The translations under genes and the position numbers were made by a program. Positions 22,447-28,786 of a DNA stretch of 28,786 nt are shown here, one piece after another. The notes beneath the pieces were generated by a model, which worked only from the letters and a program-made list of their open reading frames with translations, was not told the origin of the DNA and searched no databases. Where the stretch lies: the NCBI GenBank assembly GCA_964602475.1, contig CAZRRN010000034.1, positions 1-28,786 of the forward strand. Direction: 5' to 3'. The DNA comes from SZUA-448 sp964602475 (GTDB lineage Bacteria; Bacillota; Clostridia; Lachnospirales; Lachnospiraceae). Each line of letters starts with the position of its first letter. Positions within the stretch are counted from its first letter, which is position 1.

Positions 22447-22899
22447 CTATCTTCTTTCATCCACCAGCATACCCGCCATCTCCCACATCTTCTGCACAAG
22501 CTCAAGAGCCTCCTCGGACGGAATCTCCCGAATTACTTCTTTTGTTTCTTCATCATATATCTTGATTGAGACGCGGTTAGTCTCTACATGGTAAGAGAAT
22601 TCGCAGCTTGTTCTCGACATTTTCATTTTGTCGTTCGCGCGGTTGACCGCCGACTGGATTCTCTTAATATTCTGGTTTGTCTTTTCTGCCAGTATATTTT
22701 CTGCTTCTGTACCGGCTTTGTTCGCATTTATCGTACCATTCTCGGTTCGTGCAACTGCCTGACGCTCATTCTGCATTGAGGTAGATACCGCAGCTGCATC
22801 TGCGGTTCTTGCTGCTGTTCTTTGTTCCGGCGCACCCTCCGGTGCCTGTGCTGTCTTTTGTAATCCGCTTACTGTACTTGATGTAACTTCCAATGCCAT
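22447..22899 (-). CDS. flaG: FlaG family protein
   Basis: 150 residues. The first 80 are Ala/Glu/Thr-rich and likely disordered. The C-terminal FlaG domain runs from about 78 to 148: IQSAVNRANDKMKMSRTSCEFSYH, then ETNRVSIKIYDEETKEVIREIPSEEALELVQKMWEMAGMLVDERR, with the conserved 'VxIxDxxTxEVIRxIPxEE' core. FlaG proteins influence filament length in several flagellates; the molecular role is little known. CGGAGG precedes the ATG. It begins a new transcription unit after the csrA terminator and sits directly before fliD, its usual partner gene. Confidence 0.93.
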   Translation of the reverse strand: MALEVTSSTVSGLQKTAQAPEGAPEQRTAARTADAAAVSTSMQNERQAVARTENGTINANKAGTEAENILAEKTNQNIKRIQSAVNRANDKMKMSRTSCEFSYHVETNRVSIKIYDEETKEVIREIPSEEALELVQKMWEMAGMLVDERR

Positions 22900-22948
22900 G
22901 ATTGTTCACCTCCGTGTGTATGTTGAAAAATTTCCGCTTCTAATTCTC

Positions 22949-22956
22949 TTATCGGT
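22949..22956 (-). promoter_or_regulatory. Possible sigma-28 -10 element before flaG-fliD-fliS
   Basis: ACCGATAA on the minus strand matches seven of eight bases of the flagellar sigma -10 (GCCGATAA). The expected -35 position falls in the T tract of the csrA terminator and does not read TAAA. A promoter is needed somewhere between that terminator and flaG, which favours this site, but the match is incomplete. Confidence 0.35.
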
Positions 22957-22965
22957 AAGATTGTC

Positions 22966-23006
22966 AAAAAAAATAATAGAGAAGGTAAAATTTTACCTTC
23001 TCTATT
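22966..23006 (-). terminator. Terminator of the fliW-csrA unit
   Basis: A perfect 16-bp inverted repeat (22975-22990 with 22991-23006, AATAGAGAAGGTAAAA and its complement) is followed on the minus strand by ATTTTTTTTG. It begins directly at the csrA stop codon. Confidence 0.92.
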
Positions 23007-23008
23007 TT

Positions 23009-23227
23009 TTAAAACAGCTGGTTCAGTTCCTCGGCAGAAACCTCTGTCTTCGCCGCTGCCAAATTTGCTTCCTGAATTTGTTTGTATATTTCCTTCCGGT
23101 AAATCGGTACCGACTTTGGTGCACTGATCCCGATCTTCACCTGATCACCTTTTATGTCAAGTATTGTAATCTCGATATCATTTCCAAGCATAATCGATTC
23201 ATTGCTTTTTCTGGAGAGAGCTAACAT
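23009..23227 (-). CDS. csrA: Carbon storage regulator CsrA
   Basis: A 72-residue RNA-binding translational regulator. MLALSRKSNESIMLGNDIEITILDI and VKIGISAPKSVPIYRKEIY are the full CsrA core, with the RNA-contacting residues L4, R6 and R44 all in place. The dimer binds ANGGA motifs and blocks translation, in Firmicutes mainly of flagellin mRNA. Its ATG overlaps the fliW stop by seven bases, so the antagonist and its target are co-translated. A terminator follows at once. The likely target, the fliC leader with a GGA-loop hairpin, is in this window; leaders of maf1 and the GtrB-like gene are further candidates. Confidence 0.98.
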   Translation of the reverse strand: MLALSRKSNESIMLGNDIEITILDIKGDQVKIGISAPKSVPIYRKEIYKQIQEANLAAAKTEVSAEELNQLF

Positions 23228-23691
23228 CCGCTACCACTCCCTTCTTTTGCAGCCTTCAGATATTCATAAACCAAGTGCTTGATTTCATAATCCGGGTTCT
23301 CGGCTATGACCTGACTGCCTTTTCTTGTATCAGCATTGATGACAACCGGTGCTTTCAGATTGACCGACATCATTTTTACATCTGCCGGCACCGTAAGTGT
23401 CAGTAGAATAACCAGATTCTCATCATTCAGGTCTCCAAGGGATTTTAGAAGCTCATCCTCCACAATTGGATTATAATCCGGTTTCACCGTAAGAGGGCTG
23501 ACTACCGGAAGTGCAAGCTCCGGAAGCCCACAGCACTGCAGCCAGGATACTGCCGGCCGTTCTTCTGCATCGCTGTCATACAAAATGGTATATTGCTTAT
23601 ATTCCTCGAACCCCATGATACCATTGTCAAATGTAAGTATCTTGTCTTCGCTTAAATCTATCTCGCCAAAGTGCTTTGTTTTAACTAACAT
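23221..23691 (-). CDS. fliW: Flagellar assembly factor FliW (CsrA antagonist)
   Basis: 156 residues from the ATG at 23691 (MLVKTKHFGEIDL), chosen for GGAG nine bases upstream and for matching the usual length of about 150; an upstream ATG adds 18 unconserved residues. Family blocks are ILTFDNGIMGFEEYKQYTILYD, SWLQCCGLPELALPVVSP, DLNDENLVILLTLTVPAD and VNLKAPVVINADTRKGSQVIAENPDY. FliW binds CsrA allosterically and frees it from flagellin mRNA; accumulating flagellin in turn binds FliW, closing a feedback loop. It overlaps csrA by seven bases. A possible sigma-A promoter lies at the end of flgL. Confidence 0.97.
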   Translation of the reverse strand: MLVKTKHFGEIDLSEDKILTFDNGIMGFEEYKQYTILYDSDAEERPAVSWLQCCGLPELALPVVSPLTVKPDYNPIVEDELLKSLGDLNDENLVILLTLTVPADVKMMSVNLKAPVVINADTRKGSQVIAENPDYEIKHLVYEYLKAAKEGSGSGC

Positions 23692-23771
23692 CCTTGCTCT
23701 CCATTCTTGCACGCGTATTGTCCACTGTCTGCGGCATGCAGGCACAGACTTCTCAAGACTTGTATAGTATT

Positions 23772-23800
23772 ATATTACCGATGTGATTACAGGAAGTCAA
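23772..23800 (-). promoter_or_regulatory. Possible sigma-A promoter of fliW-csrA
   Basis: TTGACT (23800-23795), a 17-base spacer and TAATAT (23777-23772) lie about 80 bases before the fliW start, overlapping the last codons of flgL. A TATAAT three bases on would give a 20-base spacer, too long. It would allow fliW-csrA expression apart from the flgK-flgL unit. Confidence 0.5.
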
Positions 23801-25331
23801 GCAGTGAATTCTGAACTACCTTTGAAGCCGCGCTAAGCGACGCATTGTATATCGTTTCCTGTGCCGTAAAGTTCACTACGGTATCTACAAGGTCCGCGTC
23901 TTCATTTTGCGAAAGCAGATCTGTAAAATCATCCTGCTGCAGAGAAAGTCTGCTTTCTGTCAGCTCAAGTCTTACATACCGGCTCCCAAGATCCGCAATC
24001 GCAACCCCCAGCTGATTCTGTGCATCCTGTGTTTCTGTCACTCCACGTGTGAAGGTGGATTGAAGCAGTTCTTCCTTAATCGTTTTCTCGGTTTCAAGCA
24101 GTTCAAGCATCTCCTCAAGCGCCGCCTTCTGTTCCGTTGTAATGTCCGAATCCTCCAGCATCTTCTCTGTTTCGGAAATCTTTTCGTCAACCTGCGTAAC
24201 CATGGAAATCGCATTTAGCATTTCGTCAACACAGCGCCCGATGTTATGCGTGATTGCTTCATTTCCTTGCGTATTGATGTCCAGTGTCTGATTAAAGTTT
24301 ACCTCATATTCGATTTTCTGATCCTTCTTTGTATAGGTGACGGCAGATTCCGTCTGCAGCTCGCCTTCCTCGTTCAATTCCGTACGTACACAATCAAAAT
24401 AATGCTCCGGTCGAAGATCATTCTTTTCAAAGCTGTTCTTTTCATAGGTCACATGAATTTCCCGTTTATTGTTGGTCCAATTAGTATAAATATCGTCTGC
24501 CAGAATCAGTTCTCCCGTTTCTGCTATAAAATTGACAGTTCCATCAGCCGGAAGATATGCATCCGCATCGTCTGCAGAAACCGGTACAATATTGGTAAAC
24601 AGGTCCGTATAGACGATACTTCCGTCCTCATCACGGACAACATTTCCGTTCTCGTCCTTTTCAGGATCCAGTCCTATTTTTATATCTCCGGTATCCAACA
24701 GCTCATCATATGCAAGCCGGATTCTCTTTACTGTCACCAGATTCGGTTTGTCGGTAAAATCGCTGCTTGCCGGATTAGCCTCATTATACTGGGACAATTC
24801 GATAGAATTAAGCGGCTTCTCTATTATATCAATATCTGTAGAGGACAGTTCTTCTGTCATTGTATAATGATAATTCGCTGTAATGTCATCAAACACCAGA
24901 CTGGTATCCGTCTTGAAGCCGGTAAACACATACCGTCCCGCATAATTTGAATTCCCTTCCTGATAAATCTGATCCTTCAACTCCCGCAAGTTCTCTGCTA
25001 TACTGTCTCGATCTGTCTTCGTCAATGTATCATTAGAACCCTGCACACAGTAGGTATTCATCTGTGTCAGAATATCGCTGGCAACTTTCATTGCCCCTTC
25101 TGTCACATCCATCCATGCTTTTGCATCCGGAATATTCTTTTCATAATACTGGTTCAGTTCGGACAGGTTTGTCCGAAGCTTTAATGCCCGAACCGCTACG
25201 ATTGGATCCTCAGACGGTTTCTGAATCTTCAGACCGGTGGAGTATTGTTCCTCCAGCGTTGAAATGCGCTGTTTGTTTGCACTGATATTACTCAGCATGT
25301 TATTTGTCATCATTCGGTTTGTAATTCGCAT
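23787..25331 (-). CDS. flgL: Flagellar hook-associated protein 3 (FlgL)
   Basis: 514 residues; the ATG at 25331 follows CGGAGG. It is the second hook-filament junction protein. The flagellin-like N-terminus reads MRITNRMMTNNMLSNISANKQRI, EEQYSTGLKIQKPSEDP and DAKAWMDVTEGAMKVASDILTQM. The C-terminus shows LGSRYVRLELTESRLSLQQDDFTDLLSQNEDADLVDTVVNFTAQETIYNASLSAASKVVQNSLLDFL, the standard D0 helix. It is longer than the roughly 300-residue Bacillus form because of a central beta-rich acidic insert (about 170-340), as in other Lachnospiraceae FlgL. It is 19 bases behind flgK. Confidence 0.95.
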   Translation of the reverse strand: MRITNRMMTNNMLSNISANKQRISTLEEQYSTGLKIQKPSEDPIVAVRALKLRTNLSELNQYYEKNIPDAKAWMDVTEGAMKVASDILTQMNTYCVQGSNDTLTKTDRDSIAENLRELKDQIYQEGNSNYAGRYVFTGFKTDTSLVFDDITANYHYTMTEELSSTDIDIIEKPLNSIELSQYNEANPASSDFTDKPNLVTVKRIRLAYDELLDTGDIKIGLDPEKDENGNVVRDEDGSIVYTDLFTNIVPVSADDADAYLPADGTVNFIAETGELILADDIYTNWTNNKREIHVTYEKNSFEKNDLRPEHYFDCVRTELNEEGELQTESAVTYTKKDQKIEYEVNFNQTLDINTQGNEAITHNIGRCVDEMLNAISMVTQVDEKISETEKMLEDSDITTEQKAALEEMLELLETEKTIKEELLQSTFTRGVTETQDAQNQLGVAIADLGSRYVRLELTESRLSLQQDDFTDLLSQNEDADLVDTVVNFTAQETIYNASLSAASKVVQNSLLDFL

Positions 25332-25350
25332 AGCACACCTCCGTTACCAT

Positions 25351-27234
25351 TTATGCTCCCATATAGTTAATCAGCCGGTCATAGGTCTCATTCATGACAC
25401 TGATTACCTTGGAAGAAAGGTTATAGGCACTCTGATAACGCACCAGATTCATTGCCTCTTCATCCTGATCCACCCCGGAGACGGACAGTCTCTGGTTGGA
25501 AACTGTTTTTAAGATATCCGACTGGTTCTGTGAGAATTTCGATGCCTTGCCGGAATCGATTCCGACCTCGGCAACCAGTGTCTGCAGGAACGAAGCCGGT
25601 GCTCCCTGATGAAACATGGATGTATCGCTTTTCAATTCCAAAAGCTGGTCAATAATATCTGTTTTTTCGACTCCGTCTGTAATATCCGACGCGGTAACAA
25701 TCTTTGTCGGATCACTGCAGATTGTCTCTGTAACGCAAAAGCGATCGGTGGTCATAAAATAATACGAGCCGTAGTTTTCTGTATCATCACTTATTGCATA
25801 TGCTCCGGTTTTTGAAGTGAACAGCACTGCTTCATCCGTCGTATACGACCAATCCTCCGTAAACTGATAATTATCCCCACTTACCTTATGCGTCGTATTA
25901 AAGAAGTCAAGTCCTGCATCTCCGTTCAGGTCAACGCCCTGCTTACAAAGATCGTTATATTCCTTCGAAAAGGTCCGGACGAATTCATTCATCTGTGCCA
26001 TATAATAAGGAATTCCCTTGTAATCAATATCATTTCCGATAATCGTATTATATTGAATTCCGGAGACAGGCTCGGTTGCCGGAAGAACGTCGTCTGTTCC
26101 GACAACAATTTCATCATTCAGTGAGAATTCATATATAAATTTTCCATCCTCCTGCTTGGATACCTGAAATCCGTTATATTCATACTTTCTGTTTCCGATT
26201 GTCAGAACGCCGGTTTGCGACAGGTTCATATTCGCAATGTCATTCATATAGTCAAATTCCGAAGTAAGTGTTATTGTAGTGTCTCCTGCCTGTGCATCTG
26301 CCATGCCCTTAAATGCCTGTGCATCATTTCCTTCCATTACCATGTAGAGTGCTGCCAGACTTCCAGTTGTGGCGCTTGTGGATGCATTGAATTCCTGTCC
26401 GTTTTCTTTCCAGACAATGTCGTATAGTCCATCGACATCATTCATTGTCGTCTTGTTTGTACGCGGAACACATTCCAGTTCATTGGACTGATAGGTGTCA
26501 ACAAGCAGCTGTCCGTTGATTCGAACAGTATAGCTGTTAACGCCGACCTTCTGCCCGACCGGAACCTCCGTTACATTGACATCCACCATCTCCGAAAGTT
26601 CATCTACCAGTAAGGCACGCTGGTCGCGAAGATCGCTTGCTGTTCCGCCAAGAACTTCAAGCGTATTAATCTGTTTTGTAAGAGATGCCATCTGAATTCC
26701 GATAGAATTGATTTTGGTAACCTGATTGCCGACCTCATAGTTTATTTCTTTTTGTATATTGGACAAACTGGTTCCGATATAATTAAAATATTCACAGAAG
26801 GCTTCCGCATAATTTGTCATCTGTGTTCTGACCGTCAGATCGGAAGGATTTTTCTGCAGTTCCTGCATACTGTCATAAAAATCATCAAAGGTCGTCGTAA
26901 AACCTTCCAGTTTGATTTCATTGAAATAATTTTCAATCTCTGTCATATAATACTGCTTCGAGGAATATTCCCCGTAAAGTGTATTGTTGGTGCGGTACTT
27001 TACATCATAGTATTCCTCTCGGATCTGATCGATTCCCGTTACATCCACACCGGTTCCTACCATTCCGTGAGCGCCGTGAACATACAGAGCCTTGCTCGCC
27101 TGCTGAGTCGCAACCTGACGGCAGTAGCCTTCTGATTCTGCATTGGAAATATTATGTGCTGTTGTATTCATTGCCGTCGATGAAGCGTATAAGCCCGACT
27201 TGCCAATATTCAGTCCAAAAAATGTATTTGCCAT
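25351..27234 (-). CDS. flgK: Flagellar hook-associated protein 1 (FlgK), second copy, full length
   Basis: 627 residues; the ATG at 27234 follows AGGAGG. The N-terminus MANTFFGLNIGKSGLYASSTAMNTTAHNISNAESEGYCRQ is the flagellar rod/hook family motif. DDFYDSMQELQKNPSDLTVRTQM and DLRDQRALLVDELSEMVDVNV are FlgK-specific. The C-terminus EEAMNLVRYQSAYNLSSKVISVMNETYDRLINYMGA is the D0 helix of axial proteins. FlgK forms the first junction ring between hook and filament. It is preceded 88 bases upstream by a divergent FlgK-like gene, so the two may form a mixed or layered junction. One residue pair in the usual motif, SxGYxRQ, is changed to EGYCRQ. Confidence 0.95.
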   Translation of the reverse strand: MANTFFGLNIGKSGLYASSTAMNTTAHNISNAESEGYCRQVATQQASKALYVHGAHGMVGTGVDVTGIDQIREEYYDVKYRTNNTLYGEYSSKQYYMTEIENYFNEIKLEGFTTTFDDFYDSMQELQKNPSDLTVRTQMTNYAEAFCEYFNYIGTSLSNIQKEINYEVGNQVTKINSIGIQMASLTKQINTLEVLGGTASDLRDQRALLVDELSEMVDVNVTEVPVGQKVGVNSYTVRINGQLLVDTYQSNELECVPRTNKTTMNDVDGLYDIVWKENGQEFNASTSATTGSLAALYMVMEGNDAQAFKGMADAQAGDTTITLTSEFDYMNDIANMNLSQTGVLTIGNRKYEYNGFQVSKQEDGKFIYEFSLNDEIVVGTDDVLPATEPVSGIQYNTIIGNDIDYKGIPYYMAQMNEFVRTFSKEYNDLCKQGVDLNGDAGLDFFNTTHKVSGDNYQFTEDWSYTTDEAVLFTSKTGAYAISDDTENYGSYYFMTTDRFCVTETICSDPTKIVTASDITDGVEKTDIIDQLLELKSDTSMFHQGAPASFLQTLVAEVGIDSGKASKFSQNQSDILKTVSNQRLSVSGVDQDEEAMNLVRYQSAYNLSSKVISVMNETYDRLINYMGA

Positions 27235-27322
27235 ATCCGCCTCCTGTCGCAGTTTGTCATTTAATGCATGACCTTCCTACTGTCTTCCACGTTTTTTGCA
27301 TTTCTTACAGAGCAAAAACTTC

Positions 27323-28786
27323 CTACAGCCGTTCCAGTAAATGCTGCAGCATTTCATCCACTACATTAATATATCTGGAATTTGCATTATACGCATGCTG
27401 GTATTTGATCAGATTCGTCAGCTCCTCGTCTGAGGATACCCCCGTCACCGAAAGACGCTGCTCGTTTATATTTTCTGTCATTTCGGTCTGATTCTTGCTG
27501 ATTGTCTTCACCTGCTCTCCTCTATTGGCAATACTTCCGATAAACTCATTATAGTATTCGTTAAAATTATCTCTAGTCAGCGTATCCGGAGTCAGCGTCG
27601 AAAATGGTTCCTGCCATGCAAGCATCAGCTTCTGACAGGTTTCGATGTCAAAGTCACCGCTCCCCGAGTTACTGCTGAGCGGAAGCTTTGAGAGATTTTC
27701 TTTAATATAGGCATTCACTTCTATTTCACCAAGTGTAAACAAGGAATAGTTATCACCGAAATCTTCTTCATTATAAATACGTGCTGTTATTGTGCTTCCA
27801 TCCTCCAGCGTAATTTCCTGTTCTTCCTGGTACCTTGGTACGGATTTCCTGTTAAACAACGCTTCTCCCATTGTTGCTGCTTCATCCATTCCGACTGCAG
27901 CATTTTCTTCATCAAGAATCTTTATCACTGTACCATCATCCAGAGTAACCTCTTTATTCGGACATAGAAGGTCGTTAATTGTTGTCATAATTCCGTTGAT
28001 CAGCCGGTCAAACTGTGCCTGAGCGGTCACAATAATTGACTGCTCCACCTGAACGCGGTAAGTTTCCATATCTTTATCAAACTGCGTCATAGCCGCATTA
28101 TAATCATCTTCCAAAAATGTTCCGTCGGTTTCGGTATACTCTTCTTTCGTCGGCTCCACCGGAATATCCGTATAGCGTCCAACCTTGGTTCCTCTTGTTA
28201 CCAGTAATCCCCGAAGTGAACCAACATCATTTTGTTTCTCTGAGGTCGACAGCTGGCTGATATCGCAAACCTCTGCATATCCGTATGCCGGCCACACCGG
28301 TACCAGCATATCTGTTCCGGTATTTGTAATCGATCCCGTCGGTGTCAGGCCGCTTGCAAGCATCTGTTTTTCTTCCAGTTCATTGGTTCCGATTGTGTCC
28401 ATACGAAAGCAGGTGTCCTCTGTCACAAACGGAATACCTTCCACACTGACCGACATTCTTCCTTCTTCGTTCTCATGATAACTGATTGCAACCATTCCGC
28501 CCAACTCGTCAAGCAATATGTTCCTCTGATCCCTAAGGTCATTGGCATGTTCAACACCATTGCATTCATAATAACAGATTTTATCGTTCAGTTTTACAAG
28601 TTCTGCTCCGATTTCATTAATCCGGTCAACCGATTCCTTAATCTTCGTATCCAGATCCATCTGATAACGACTCAGAAGACTGGATATATTTTCCGTCCTG
28701 TCAACAAGACTGACTGCGGTTTCTACAAGTGTTGATCTTGCAACCAGACTGCTCGGTTCCTTTGCAAGCTCCTGCAGAGAGGACCA
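27323..28786 (-). CDS. FlgK-like hook-associated protein, first copy, 5' end outside window
   Basis: 487 residues are visible; the reading frame stays open to the right edge, beginning WSSLQELAKEPSSLVARSTL, and an internal Met at 28660 is not the start. The entry matches the FlgK block 'W.dLq.La..Pss...R', followed by VDRINEIGAELVKLNDKI, DLRDQRNILLDELGGMVAI and a C-terminal EELTNLIKYQHAYNANSRYINVVDEMLQHLLERL. The middle differs from the second copy and holds an acidic repeat-poor region with an EVTLDDGTVIKIL / EITLEDGSTITARI duplication. Only distant identity to the neighbour is evident, so this is an old paralogue rather than a recent duplication. Confidence 0.9.
   Translation of the reverse strand, partial: WSSLQELAKEPSSLVARSTLVETAVSLVDRTENISSLLSRYQMDLDTKIKESVDRINEIGAELVKLNDKICYYECNGVEHANDLRDQRNILLDELGGMVAISYHENEEGRMSVSVEGIPFVTEDTCFRMDTIGTNELEEKQMLASGLTPTGSITNTGTDMLVPVWPAYGYAEVCDISQLSTSEKQNDVGSLRGLLVTRGTKVGRYTDIPVEPTKEEYTETDGTFLEDDYNAAMTQFDKDMETYRVQVEQSIIVTAQAQFDRLINGIMTTINDLLCPNKEVTLDDGTVIKILDEENAAVGMDEAATMGEALFNRKSVPRYQEEQEITLEDGSTITARIYNEEDFGDNYSLFTLGEIEVNAYIKENLSKLPLSSNSGSGDFDIETCQKLMLAWQEPFSTLTPDTLTRDNFNEYYNEFIGSIANRGEQVKTISKNQTEMTENINEQRLSVTGVSSDEELTNLIKYQHAYNANSRYINVVDEMLQHLLERL

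Noticed and set aside
24246..24950. Plus-strand 234-codon frame within flgL
   Set aside because: A shadow of flgL; the Ile/Arg/Cys-rich translation reflects antisense codons.
22880..25345. ACGGAGG ribosome sites of flgL and flaG (and of glf) as CsrA targets
   Set aside because: They fit ANGGA, but this is also just a strong Shine-Dalgarno sequence, and no paired loop site is visible in these leaders.

Overview
The window is a low- to mid-GC Firmicutes chromosome segment. It most likely comes from a motile member of the Lachnospiraceae (Roseburia/Agathobacter-like). The grounds are the flagellar gene order flgK-flgK-flgL-fliW-csrA / flaG-fliD-fliS-flgN-like / fliC, the FliW-CsrA pair, sigma-28-type promoters, strong GGAGG ribosome binding sites and gut-type BspA leucine-rich proteins. 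Every gene I can support lies on the minus strand, so transcription runs from high to low coordinates. The species assignment is an inference.

Right part (28786 to 18325): late flagellar genes. A 5'-truncated flgK and a full-length second flgK precede flgL. The overlapping pair fliW-csrA follows and ends in a strong terminator. Then come flaG-fliD-fliS and an FlgN-like chaperone, and finally fliC with its own sigma-28 promoter, a structured 5' leader and a terminator. The fliC leader has a GGA-loop hairpin plus a GGA motif in its ribosome binding site. This is the arrangement expected of a CsrA-repressed, FliW-relieved flagellin mRNA, as known for Bacillus hag.

Middle part (18232 to 10189): a flagellin-glycosylation operon starting at a sigma-A-type promoter. 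It encodes a 107-aa helical protein resembling the N-terminus of the neighbouring Maf protein, a polysaccharide pyruvyl transferase-family protein, two tandem Maf glycosyltransferases, a fused CMP-nonulosonate synthetase/PseG-like hydrolase, and a NeuB/PseI/LegI-type synthase. The early nonulosonate enzymes (PseB/C/H or Leg equivalents) are not here.

Next (10156 to 6988): a consensus promoter drives a c-di-GMP-I (GEMM) riboswitch and a long folded leader ahead of a secreted protein. That gene is followed by a bidirectional-looking terminator and a membrane GGDEF diguanylate cyclase. A second secreted protein (6878 to 5019), a paralogue of the first, lies beyond. Then come a GtrB-type glycosyltransferase and UDP-galactopyranose mutase. 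Left part: a tRNA-Gly(CCC) with its own promoter and terminator, two BspA-type leucine-rich repeat proteins (the first a lipoprotein behind a sigma-28-like promoter), and the start of an S66 LD-carboxypeptidase cut by the window edge.

The most novel signal is a leader RNA element directly before three sugar genes: the GtrB-like gene, maf1 and the neuB-like gene. In each, an anti-Shine-Dalgarno CTCC can pair either with the ribosome binding site or with an upstream GGAG. In two copies that upstream GGAG lies in a hairpin hexaloop ACGGAG whose stem changes sequence between copies while keeping its pairing. I do not recognise it as a known RNA family. It may be an undescribed translational switch, or a CsrA target, tying glycan synthesis to flagellar assembly.
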